64,000 nt of DNA, from NCBI GenBank assembly GCA_036011085.1, contig DASCMS010000031.1, positions 1 to 64,000 on the forward strand, read 5' to 3'. Positions 42,901 through 50,605 of this stretch are shown one piece after another; position 1 is the first letter of the stretch, and every line of letters begins with the position of its first letter. A model generated the notes under the pieces. It did no database searches. It worked only from the letters and a program-made list of their open reading frames with translations, and was not told where the DNA came from. Both the position numbers and the translations under genes were made by a program. This DNA comes from UBA8231 sp036011085. Lineage in GTDB: Bacteria; Latescibacterota; UBA2968; UBA8231.

Positions 42901-45900
42901 ACGCAAGGCGTCACCCAGCCGTGCCGCCCGCCGTTTGTGCCGGCGCATGGCGTGGCGCCAGCCCTCGACGGTTTCCTGGCCCAGTCCGATGCCGGTGTAG
43001 ACCGATTCACGAGCGTATCTCTCAGCGGCGGCGAACCACAGCATGACGTCGAAGCGGTTCATCGCCCGGCGCCGGGCACCGGAGGCGCCGTCGACAATGA
43101 CGAGGGCACTGTCGGGGTTGCCTTCAAGCATCAGTCGGCACACCTGCGACGGATCGGACAGCAGGTTGAGCAGATCACGATGGGGAATGCCGGTGTCGAG
43201 TACGTCGGCGCCCTGCAGGGCGCGTTCATAGGTGCGTTCGGGGCCCAACACCTGCAGGGCGAGGACATGGAGACGGCCGTCGAGCTGTTGTGCCAGCTGG
43301 CCCCCCCGATCCGCCGCCACATCGGACGCGGTGGCCCACAGGTCGGGATGGGGTCCGTAGGTGGCCAGGCTGGCGTCGATCTCGGCGTCGGAGAAATCGG
43401 CGGCCACAAGCTCTGCCCGCGCCGAATCCGCGATCGATTCCAGCTTGGTATCACTGGTGTACCCCAGCAGATCCTGCGTGGAGAGCCCCGTGGGAGATAC
43501 GACACGGATCTCAGACGGTGTGGGCGGACCGGGGAACAGGTCGGTCAGGGAGGAGGCGGTCTCGGCCGTGTCCGGTGCCAGACCCAGCAGGCGCGCCGCC
43601 CTTGGCCCGCGGCCCCGTTCGGCCACCGCACCATATCCCTCGGAGAGCAAGCTGGCCAGGGTTTGCCCGTCGGCATCGAGGGCGTGGAACAGGTGATCAC
43701 CGGTGCCACAGAGGATCTCGAACTTGCGCATACCGGCGGCGAAACGTCCGTCCTGCGTGTCGGGTTTGTATTCCGCCGTCAGTACGATCACCGGAGAGGC
43801 CGCGACGTTGTCGTGGCGGCGTGCCGCCTCGGCCATGCCCCGGCGCAGCAGCCAGGTCTTGAAGAAGGGCATGAAGCGATTCACGTGTTCGCCGCCGGCC
43901 ACCATCTTGTGGATACCCCAGCGGGCCACGAGCGCCGTCGTCACCCGTTCGGGATCCCGAAGCTCTGGCTGACCGAGCCCCTCCAGGACCTCGGCCAGGC
44001 GGGGCAGCTGGAACACCGGTATGGGACCGTCACTGCCAGGCCGCACACCAAAGAGACTCTCTACACCTGCGGTGGTGCGCAACTGTTCTGCAGCCCACGA
44101 TTCCCACTCAAAGCGCGTGCTGAACTCGTGCCGCCGATCGAGCAGCCCGTGAGCCGCTTTGGCGACGACGTCGTGATACTCGCCAGGTATGCCCAGCTGC
44201 CGGAGTTTCTCTGCACGTCCAAGGGTCAGCACGAATTCGAGGAACAACCCGTCTTTCGGCACACAGTAGCCACCGTAGCCTTCGCCGGCGGGATGGATGA
44301 TGCGGTCGCGACGGCGGCTCATCTGGTCGCCCATCTCCTCGACATCGCCATGGGCGCTGGCTGTCACCATCAGGGAGAGGGCATTGGAAAACGCAAAGTG
44401 AGACGCCATGCTGGCATTCTCGCCGGTTTTCAGCACTTCCGGCTCGGTCAGACTGTCGTAGCTGCGCACCGTCTTGTTGATCAGGCCATACACATCCCGG
44501 CCGACCCGGGCGGCGGCCCGGTCGGCGCCACCCACCCACTGGGCCCACGTCTCGACCGATTCACGTTCGCGATGGCCAAGATCGACGCGGCTCGGCGTGT
44601 AGAGCAGGTGGAACCGTTTGCTGCCACCCACAGCGCTGAACCTGTGGCGGGGCTCCAGGGCTTCGACGTGAAGTCCGCGCTCGAGCAGTATCTGCTTACG
44701 CGCCGTCGTTTTGGACAGACGCTGAAACCGTCGCAGGTAGTTCTTGCGGCGATCGTCACCGTCGGCGCCGCGCTCGGCGGCCCAGAACTCCAGCAGGCGG
44801 GAGCGAGCCAGGAACCGCGTGAAGGTCTCGAGATCCTGACGGTAATGCTCGTCGGCCTCGATGGTCCACATCGTGGCTTCGTCCGCCGACAGCGACGGGT
44901 CCTCCTTCCGGGTGGCGTCGATCTCTTCCTGCAGCTGGTGGCCGTTGCGGGCCACGACCCGCGTCAGGGCCTGCTGGCGCAGCTGTTCGCCATGGTCGGC
45001 GAGGATGGCGGCCAGTTCATCTGGATCGCCCACGTCCTCGTCGCTGCGGTTGCCGGTACGCTCCTCGCTCAGTTCGAGCAGGGCGCCAAGCACGGCGACT
45101 TCCTCCTGAACGGACCGATTGCGGCCGACGACGCGGGCGACTGCAGAGATTTCCTCGAGGTTCTCCTCGGCGGCGATCTCCTCCACCTCCACCCAGATTC
45201 CCAACTCGTGAACGATGCGCGAGCCGAGGGCGGCAAGACGCAGGCGGAAGCGGGATTGACGGGCGCTGACCTCGGCTGTCAGACCGGCCTCGGCGACGAC
45301 GTTGTAGAGGGCCATCGACTCTTCCAGCCAGGTGCGTATGTACCCCTGCGTCATGCCCGCAGACTGGGTGGTGAGCACGTGCAGCACCGGCAAGGGGCGC
45401 CGTGGTCCCTTCGTGATCGGCAGGAACCCGTCGATGCCGGCTGCCACCTCGGGCCCCAGGTGGCGACCCACGGCCTCGCGCCAGGACGTGTTCCGGGCGG
45501 CGAGTCGGACGCGTGACCACGTCGATTCCTCGTCTGTCACGGCGACGGCAACCGTTGCCAGCAGGGCGTCGAAGGGCTCGATCTCCTCTTCCTCGACAAG
45601 GCGCTGCAGCGCCCCGCCGGGCGCATTGGCCATGAAGCGCACGACGACGGCGGCTGCGGCGATATCGTCAGCGGCGGCCCCCGCGGACCATTCGAGAGCG
45701 GCCGCCTCTTCGTTGTCAGCTGACGTCTCCGTCTCACGCCATAGCAGCAGTCGGGCGGCCGACACATGCTCGGAATCGAGTACGGCCTGCACGTTCTCGG
45801 CCCAATGGTCGGCCATCTCTTCGCGGAAGGACTCCTCCATGCCGGCGATGTCGATGACGGTACGGGTTGTCTCCTGGCCGCCCTCTTCGACGAGGATCTC

Positions 45901-47412
45901 CTCCTTGATGAACAGGGGGATCGCTTCGATCCAGTGGTCGGCAAAGCGTAGCCAGCGATAGTCGGGGCTGGAGTAGACACGATCGCCGGCGAGGCGCACC
46001 AGTTTGGTCAGGTTGTCGGCCTTGCCGAGGTACGGCTCCTCGAACTCGTTGATTTTCACCAGCAGGTGCGAACCGGTAGGCGAAGGGCGCTGGCTGATCA
46101 CGACATAGGCGGCGTCACGTGAGGGCGAGTGCAACAACTCCGTGCGCACCTTCTCGACCAGCTGCAGTCGTCGCGACGTCAGGGCGGCGATGTCATCCGG
46201 GGCCACCGCAGGCAGCGCGACCCCTGAGACCATCTCATCGCCATGGTCTTCCACCCGTGCTCTGGCCAGATGCAGGCGTGCCATCAAGGCGTCCCGCTGG
46301 GCATCGAGGGCGGCTTCTTCATAACGTTCGCAGGCGCCCTCCAACTGGATCAGTGACACCGGCAGGCTGCCCTGCAGCAGCATCTGCAGTTCCATCGCCG
46401 GCGACTGCAGCGCTTCGGCGTCCGCGGCCAGGTTCCACGCCTCGGTCCCCAAGGCGGGCCAACCCGCACCCGGATCGAGTTGGGCCGCATCGGCGAACAG
46501 GGTTCCCTGGTTGTGAAAGGCACGGCTCATCCGCCCGAAGACGAGTTGCTGACCCGCGGCGCGGGCCTCACCGGCCAGGCGACGAATGTTGTCAGCCTCG
46601 ACATCGTGGTCGTAGTCACGCAGGATGGCGTAGAGCAGCAGGCGTTTCTCATCGACATCGGCGTCGCTGTCCAGTACCTCTCCTGCGGCCTGACGGTCGT
46701 AGGGTAGATCGACGCGGTCCTGTCCCAGGATCCAGGTGACCCAACGGTCGAGAGACTCATCGTCGGTCGTGCGCACGGCGCGTCGAAGAAACAGAGACAG
46801 CAGGTTTCCCGAGTCGAGATAGGGACCCTCGAGCACGCCGTGGAGCAGGGCGCGATCGGCTCGACCGAGGCGCTCGTACAGCCCGGCCGTCCAGTGCAGG
46901 GAGGCGCGAAGAGAGGCGCCGGCGACGATGTCAAGGTGGGCGTACAGGCTCAGCGCGAGGGTCAACTCGAAGCCGCGTAACTGTTCGGGGGAACTGGTGC
47001 ACAGTTCGTTCTTGCCGGCGTCGAGGCTGATACCCAATGCCGGCGCCACATCCGTCGACAGCCAGAGGTGCCCTCCGTCCCAATCCACGAGCCGCTCGTG
47101 GCCGGAGACAAAGTCGAGATGGATCTCACCGCCGCAGACGGACTGCAGGCTGGTGGCCACTTCTGCAAGATGGGGATCCCCCTCGAAGCGCCGTGGCACG
47201 AGACGCAGGGCTCGCTCAAGGAGGAGGGACCCGAGACGGGTGGCTTCGTCGGCGTCGTCTGGCAGCCGCACGCCGCCATCGGCAAACAGGCGGGTGCCTG
47301 TCACGAGCGTGGCCGAACAGCGGATCTGCCCGACACTGCGACGGCCGCGCCAGATGCCCTGCCGTCGCTGATAGTCCGCCACCAGGCGGAGGGGGAAGCT
47401 GCTGTCAGCCAC
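39973..47412 (-). CDS. Giant 2479-residue protein with a C-terminal ATP-grasp-like region
   Basis: No close family recognised. No signal peptide or convincing TM segment; cytoplasmic. GTG start at 47412 overlaps the HDOD stop by 8 bases. Regions visible: an N-terminal helical part (1-430); a beta-rich part with HLLVKINEFEEPYLGKADNLTKL and IEAIPLFIKEEILVEEGGQE (about 437-530); helical and coil-rich segments (about 640-960); a central block with YGGYCVPKDGLFLEFVLTLG (about 1045) and GGEHVNRFMPFFKTWLLRRG; and near the C-terminus VMIKDAAESGGRNARAF (about 2157), AIQEVIVASPQYW and LNSKQLITNVGRGGSLEQF (about 2284-2302), which read like an ATP-grasp B-loop, E-V adenine contacts and the N-x-x-x-G-G end. 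Repeated runs of Glu/Asp and Arg suggest alpha-solenoid parts. It is co-transcribed with an ATP-grasp protein and a sugar kinase; a large ligase or kinase scaffold is possible, but function is unknown. Confidence 0.7.
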   Translation of the reverse strand: MADSSFPLRLVADYQRRQGIWRGRRSVGQIRCSATLVTGTRLFADGGVRLPDDADEATRLGSLLLERALRLVPRRFEGDPHLAEVATSLQSVCGGEIHLDFVSGHERLVDWDGGHLWLSTDVAPALGISLDAGKNELCTSSPEQLRGFELTLALSLYAHLDIVAGASLRASLHWTAGLYERLGRADRALLHGVLEGPYLDSGNLLSLFLRRAVRTTDDESLDRWVTWILGQDRVDLPYDRQAAGEVLDSDADVDEKRLLLYAILRDYDHDVEADNIRRLAGEARAAGQQLVFGRMSRAFHNQGTLFADAAQLDPGAGWPALGTEAWNLAADAEALQSPAMELQMLLQGSLPVSLIQLEGACERYEEAALDAQRDALMARLHLARARVEDHGDEMVSGVALPAVAPDDIAALTSRRLQLVEKVRTELLHSPSRDAAYVVISQRPSPTGSHLLVKINEFEEPYLGKADNLTKLVRLAGDRVYSSPDYRWLRFADHWIEAIPLFIKEEILVEEGGQETTRTVIDIAGMEESFREEMADHWAENVQAVLDSEHVSAARLLLWRETETSADNEEAAALEWSAGAAADDIAAAAVVVRFMANAPGGALQRLVEEEEIEPFDALLATVAVAVTDEESTWSRVRLAARNTSWREAVGRHLGPEVAAGIDGFLPITKGPRRPLPVLHVLTTQSAGMTQGYIRTWLEESMALYNVVAEAGLTAEVSARQSRFRLRLAALGSRIVHELGIWVEVEEIAAEENLEEISAVARVVGRNRSVQEEVAVLGALLELSEERTGNRSDEDVGDPDELAAILADHGEQLRQQALTRVVARNGHQLQEEIDATRKEDPSLSADEATMWTIEADEHYRQDLETFTRFLARSRLLEFWAAERGADGDDRRKNYLRRFQRLSKTTARKQILLERGLHVEALEPRHRFSAVGGSKRFHLLYTPSRVDLGHRERESVETWAQWVGGADRAAARVGRDVYGLINKTVRSYDSLTEPEVLKTGENASMASHFAFSNALSLMVTASAHGDVEEMGDQMSRRRDRIIHPAGEGYGGYCVPKDGLFLEFVLTLGRAEKLRQLGIPGEYHDVVAKAAHGLLDRRHEFSTRFEWESWAAEQLRTTAGVESLFGVRPGSDGPIPVFQLPRLAEVLEGLGQPELRDPERVTTALVARWGIHKMVAGGEHVNRFMPFFKTWLLRRGMAEAARRHDNVAASPVIVLTAEYKPDTQDGRFAAGMRKFEILCGTGDHLFHALDADGQTLASLLSEGYGAVAERGRGPRAARLLGLAPDTAETASSLTDLFPGPPTPSEIRVVSPTGLSTQDLLGYTSDTKLESIADSARAELVAADFSDAEIDASLATYGPHPDLWATASDVAADRGGQLAQQLDGRLHVLALQVLGPERTYERALQGADVLDTGIPHRDLLNLLSDPSQVCRLMLEGNPDSALVIVDGASGARRRAMNRFDVMLWFAAAERYARESVYTGIGLGQETVEGWRHAMRRHKRRAARLGDALRAGDTEAARAAYERIVDEIRAEQEVQQQLAEVDKLRRFGRLRPRDELLARALARIAAGVRLEDFTFGDFLAVGGVFLLDGAHQEEIDAWSRDLNRPADSGVSASLVDGLLHPAVEPQIEDFREEKGLESSNKAAEDRPVAALEARRQLGQRVARARALNERYRAAEAVETTEAGFDAAYEAAMSALGDGGVPVTDAAFGTFISHTRNALLALVSQHYDEDHADVAQVFVDHLSQLFLGREIDLENWRQVAGGYEDVGDFGRLSQAVVARDGVTSGAAALEQIARGAELFYILLAIETTLPYTRPDAEQDTTGLWRALADFYAETINDHFYEYCPWVYSRGVGYAYLTGQALYEFAVEHHAWLARYLRQVVVHHTEVGELPAQHQDLLLGNFTDGSQVDPIGASANSAAERRWRAYGQVRELAFIRNDGFPLPVVFPEFDPEVIDAEHRVNHVIALPVGRTHYSRALREGPTLAAELIAEGRPGANLIITRRCELVEHPGHSRPVAEIHSGHVYVSAAEYATALVRHAGLDEKQAANRSAGCHAKGIRLAVRFSRPVRAAVVYPFHGDPDYDSGRLEDCGLPFSVQSLFHTWTTYDKAKYPDIFDAGSGVDVPQEIDWLAAWTTRSIDERTAKGWIEDGLDDGGDYPGLRAFARQHRLVMIKDAAESGGRNARAFVLRKLADAEVDEEELESAVDFIYQISRRHNVAIQEVIVASPQYWATEAFMDSFVRRQVIEWGSAVERRRRPKSPLYGSHRVIVSTDDPAADVPLEEKWHLSHWITLNSKQLITNVGRGGSLEQFLPEFIHAAHREPLFDGLADAARRVMEALAAYERRSESAYVEEAGRHVGKDLTGVSYGTPRYMMLDFLVTPQFHEEGDLVEVEQESDGEPVYLLQRGGMRFPGTVSGWRIVMIEPNIGVGLWDRVALREEFHEHEASEAEQRAFDWDCVGANARIVLRDLSRGGEQYLQASRRMTGAPE

Positions 47413-48622
47413 CGGTCTGCTGGAGGAAACCGATGGTAGCGCTCTTGATCCGTGGCGCCAGCACGTAGCACAGCTTGAAAAAGTTCTTGAAGTCGATCAT
47501 CTCCCACATGAAGGGAGGGATACCAATCCGGGTCATGACATCGACGAGATCTTCAAAGATCTCGGTGGCGATGACCTCCTCCACGGCATCGGGACCGGTC
47601 TTGGTCGACTTCTTCATCCCCTTGTCGATGCGTTCGAAGAGCAGCGTGAAGGGGTGCTGGGAATCGGCAACGGGATAGGGAAACAGGCAGTTGGCGGCCA
47701 TGTTCGCGAAGGCCACCAGCTTCAGCAGATCCGGCGAGTGCTCCGAGACATCATGGTGGTGGATGATGACCTGACGCATGCTGTCATCCACCTCCCAGCG
47801 GTCGGCGAGGCGCCCGCCGATCACCTGGTGGTCGATGTCCTTCATGAGGAAGCGCTCGATTTCGATCACCGGGCGGGCCCACATACTGTCCCCGGCCTGG
47901 GCCTCCTGGACCTCCTGCTCGACGAGGGTCATGACCAGCTCGAGGGAGTCCTCCAGGCACATCGTCATCGTGACCTTGCCGACGTCGTGGAGCAGACCCG
48001 AGGTGAAGGTCTCGTCATTCTCACCGAGGCTGAACTTGCGCCACAGGCCGGTTTCTTTCAGCAACTCGGCTTCGTCTTCTTCGAGCTGATAGCGCTCGAA
48101 TTCGGTCTTCGACTGCGAATCCTGCTCCTTGGGGTCTGCCGGCAGGGCCAGCAGCTTGGAGAAGAAGCCAACGGCCAGTGAGTGTCGCCAGAACTGGTCG
48201 ATCGTCGCCTCTGACGTCTTCTGAAAGATCTGTCGGATCTGGCAGGCGGTGACGATCTCGCGGATCGTCTTGGCACTGGCCAGGGCGACGGCCTGATCGA
48301 TGGTTTCCACGCGCGAGCGGAAGCCGTAACGGGCCGAGTTGAGGATGCGGAGGATGACGGTCTTGGTCGGCAGGTCGTCATCGATCGCTTCGGCCCACTT
48401 CTTCGGCGGGTCGAGATCGTCGAGCTCGGCGACCTTGCGCTGCGTATCGGGCAGGGAAGGGAAAGAGTTGACCGCGTCGAGACGCTTGTCGATGGCAGCC
48501 GCCCGCTCCTCCGGCGTCATGCTTTCGAGGTCCGAGCCAGCCACCGCCATGCCGGAGAGAATGTACTCCTGGATCAGCGGCTGATAGAAGGTCTCGTTGG
48601 CGTCCTTGGCCATCACCAGCAC
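47405..48622 (-). CDS. HDOD-domain protein, main part of a frameshifted gene
   Basis: About 405 residues. HDOD domain: ETIDQAV-type helix with ARYGFRSRVETIDQAVALASAKTIREIVTAC in two parts, TSGLLHDVGKVTM (HD motif), VIGGRLADRW and IIHHHDVSEHSPDLL. HDOD proteins sense or relay signals and seldom keep catalytic activity. In-frame codons upstream of 48622 encode NLEELEVVL and TPSEYSTTQH, which fit on to the end of the fragment at 48613-48939 after a one-base correction, so the real start is probably at 48939. The stop overlaps the giant gene start. Presumably regulates or precedes the giant-protein operon. Confidence 0.75.
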   Translation of the reverse strand: MLVMAKDANETFYQPLIQEYILSGMAVAGSDLESMTPEERAAAIDKRLDAVNSFPSLPDTQRKVAELDDLDPPKKWAEAIDDDLPTKTVILRILNSARYGFRSRVETIDQAVALASAKTIREIVTACQIRQIFQKTSEATIDQFWRHSLAVGFFSKLLALPADPKEQDSQSKTEFERYQLEEDEAELLKETGLWRKFSLGENDETFTSGLLHDVGKVTMTMCLEDSLELVMTLVEQEVQEAQAGDSMWARPVIEIERFLMKDIDHQVIGGRLADRWEVDDSMRQVIIHHHDVSEHSPDLLKLVAFANMAANCLFPYPVADSQHPFTLLFERIDKGMKKSTKTGPDAVEEVIATEIFEDLVDVMTRIGIPPFMWEMIDFKNFFKLCYVLAPRIKSATIGFLQQTGG

Positions 48623-48939
48623 GACCTCCAGCTCTTCGAGGTTGTGCTGTGTCGTCGAGTACTCGCTGGGCGTTGCACCCAGTGGGCACGGGTGACCAGC
48701 ATGCGGGCCACGGTAACGCCGTTGCCGCGTAGTCCCGGGCCGATGAGGACCATCTTCACATCGTCGATGAACTTCTTGAGGGTCGTTGCCACCTCGCCGG
48801 AGTCGGCACAGACCGCGTAGCGAACCTGCTCATCGGCGTCGAGCAGGGCGTTTTCCACCTTCAGACCCTTGACGAAGGATGTGAGGTGGGGACGCGGGGC
48901 GATCTTGTCGCCGAGGATGATCAGGGGATTGCCGGCCAC
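48613..48939 (-). CDS. N-terminal part of the REC-like/HDOD gene, ended by a frameshift
   Basis: GTG start at 48939 with TGGAG upstream. The first 85 codons (IILGDKIAPRP..., KKFIDDVKMVLIGPGLRGNGVTVARMLVTRA in part) look like a degenerate receiver-type alpha/beta domain. After about 48688 the frame turns into an Arg/Ser-rich nonsense tail. At that point a CCC run (minus strand, 48687-48685) followed by ACTGGG lets a single added base restore the HDOD frame, giving RMLVTRA then LGATPSEYSTTQHNLEELEV. The last part of this frame is therefore probably not translated in the true protein. Deletion of one C in a homopolymer, or a sequencing error, explains it. Confidence 0.55.
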   Translation of the reverse strand: MAGNPLIILGDKIAPRPHLTSFVKGLKVENALLDADEQVRYAVCADSGEVATTLKKFIDDVKMVLIGPGLRGNGVTVARMLVTRAHWVQRPASTRRHSTTSKSWRSCW

Positions 48940-49063
48940 CGGTGTCTCCAGAGGAGTTGTCTACCCCTGGCGTAAGGCCATGCACGGGCAGGGAGATAGA
49001 GCCGGTTAAGGTAGCCCTGCCTGTCAGGGAGCGCAATCAGGGACCCGAATCCCGAACAGGACA

Positions 49064-49098
49064 AGAAAAACCCTCCGAAGCCTGGGGCTCCGGAGGGT
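49064..49098 (-). terminator. Rho-independent terminator of the two-component operon
   Basis: ACCCTCCGAAGCC (49070-49082) pairs with GGCTCCGGAGGGT (49086-49098), 13 bp with one mismatch. On the minus strand the stem is followed by TTTTTCT. It lies 46 bases after the response regulator stop. The rest of the gap to the HDOD gene (48940-49063) contains no gene I can support. Confidence 0.8.
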
Positions 49099-49143
49099 CT
49101 GATGGGAATGCGGTTGCCGACGGCGGCAACGAGCCGCCGGGTC

Positions 49144-50562
49144 TTATCCGGCGGCAGCCTCCGACTCCAGAATCGGCCGGCTATTGGCTGGCTTGAAAGC
49201 GTCCATTTCACCGTATTCGTGCAGCTTGTTGCGCAGCGTGCGGGTGCTGATGTCGAGTTGCGCGGCCGCCTCGGTCCGATTGCCGTTGAAGGCCTCCAGC
49301 GTCTTCATGATGAGGCGCCGCTCCATCTCGTGCACCGTCAGCCCGACCTGCAGACCATCGTCACCGCCGGATGCCCCGGGCCCGTCGGCAATCTTGCGCG
49401 GGAAGTCAGCGACTGTGAGCAGGGGGCCGGAGGAAACGACGACGGCGCGTTCGATATAGTTCTCGAGTTCACGCACGTTGCCCGGCCAGTCGTAACGAGT
49501 CGCCAGCTCGAGGGCTCCATCGTCGATGCCCTCGATCTGCTTGCCGTTCTCCTCGTTGTAGCGCTCGATGAAGGAACGCACCAGGGCCGGCACATCCTCG
49601 ACGCGGTCGCGCAGGGGCGGCATGTCGATCTCAATCACGTTCAGGCGATAGTACAGATCCTGACGGAAGTTGCCTTCTTCGACCTCCCTGGCCAGGTCGC
49701 GGTTCGTCGTGGCGACGATGCGCACGTTGATCTTGATCGTCTGCGTGCTGCCGACGCGTTCGAACTCGCGTTCCTGCAACACGCGCAGAAGCTTGGCCTG
49801 CAGCGCCGGGTCGATCTCGCTGATCTCGTCGAGGAGCAGCGTGCCGCCATCGGCCATTTCGAAGCGGCCGCGAGTCTGCTTGATGGCGCCGGTAAAGGCA
49901 CCCTTCTCGTGGCCTAAGAGCTCTGACTCCATCAGGTCCTTCGGCAGGGCGGCGCAGTTGAGGCGGATGAACGGACCGTTGCGCCGGGCACTGTTGTAGT
50001 GCAGCGACCGAGCGACCAGTTCCTTGCCCGTGCCGCTCTCGCCCGTGACGAGCACGGTGGCCGGGCTGTCGGCGACGGTCTCGATGTAGCTGAAGACCTG
50101 CTCCATCGGCTTGGCTTTGCCGATCATGTTGCCGAAACCATAGCGGCTCTGCAGTTCCGAGCGCAGGCGACGGTTCTCGCGCTCCGTCTCCTGAAACTTC
50201 AGCGCCCGTTCGACGACGATCTCGGTCTCTTCCGTGGTCGACTCGGACCCCTTCTGGATGTAGTCGTAGGCACCGTCTTTCATGGCGCGCACAGCATCCT
50301 CCACCGAGCTGTATGCCGTCATCAGGATGACGGTCAGCTCCGGCCACTTCGTCTTGACCTTGCCGAGCAGCTCGAGACCGCTCATGCCCGGCATCTTGAT
50401 GTCGGACAGCATCAGGTCATACTCGGCCTCCTCCAGCTTCTGCAGGGCGCCGGAGGCAGCGGGGGCGGTGTCGACATCGTAGCCCCGGCGGATCAGGATT
50501 TCCTCCGTCGCGCCGCGAACGTACGAGTCGTCGTCTACTACCAGGATGCGTTTCGTTGCCAT
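49144..50562 (-). CDS. NtrC-family sigma-54-dependent response regulator
   Basis: 472 residues, ATG at 50562. Receiver domain 1-120 with phospho-Asp in MLSDIKMPGMSG (about 52) and Lys in YDYIQKGS. AAA+ domain about 145-390: Walker A GESGTGKE (about 171-178), the GAFTGA loop in GHEKGAFTGAIKQ that touches sigma-54, Walker B GGTLLLDEISEI and the R-finger region. C-terminal Fis-type HTH (TEAAAQLDISTRTLRNKLHEYG, about 435-456, in part). It uses ATP hydrolysis to open sigma-54 promoter complexes and would act on the -24/-12 sites found here. Follows its kinase gene by 43 bases. Confidence 0.95.
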   Translation of the reverse strand: MATKRILVVDDDSYVRGATEEILIRRGYDVDTAPAASGALQKLEEAEYDLMLSDIKMPGMSGLELLGKVKTKWPELTVILMTAYSSVEDAVRAMKDGAYDYIQKGSESTTEETEIVVERALKFQETERENRRLRSELQSRYGFGNMIGKAKPMEQVFSYIETVADSPATVLVTGESGTGKELVARSLHYNSARRNGPFIRLNCAALPKDLMESELLGHEKGAFTGAIKQTRGRFEMADGGTLLLDEISEIDPALQAKLLRVLQEREFERVGSTQTIKINVRIVATTNRDLAREVEEGNFRQDLYYRLNVIEIDMPPLRDRVEDVPALVRSFIERYNEENGKQIEGIDDGALELATRYDWPGNVRELENYIERAVVVSSGPLLTVADFPRKIADGPGASGGDDGLQVGLTVHEMERRLIMKTLEAFNGNRTEAAAQLDISTRTLRNKLHEYGEMDAFKPANSRPILESEAAAG

Positions 50563-50605
50563 GTCGATCTCTTCCTTGTGTTCGGTAAAGCCCGAGGGCT
50601 TTCGG

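Noticed and set aside
42211..45516. A 1101-codon open frame on the plus strand opposite the giant protein
   Set aside because: It is antisense to the giant gene in a GC-rich region, begins without a ribosome binding site and has the His/Gln/Val-rich composition typical of reverse-strand frames.
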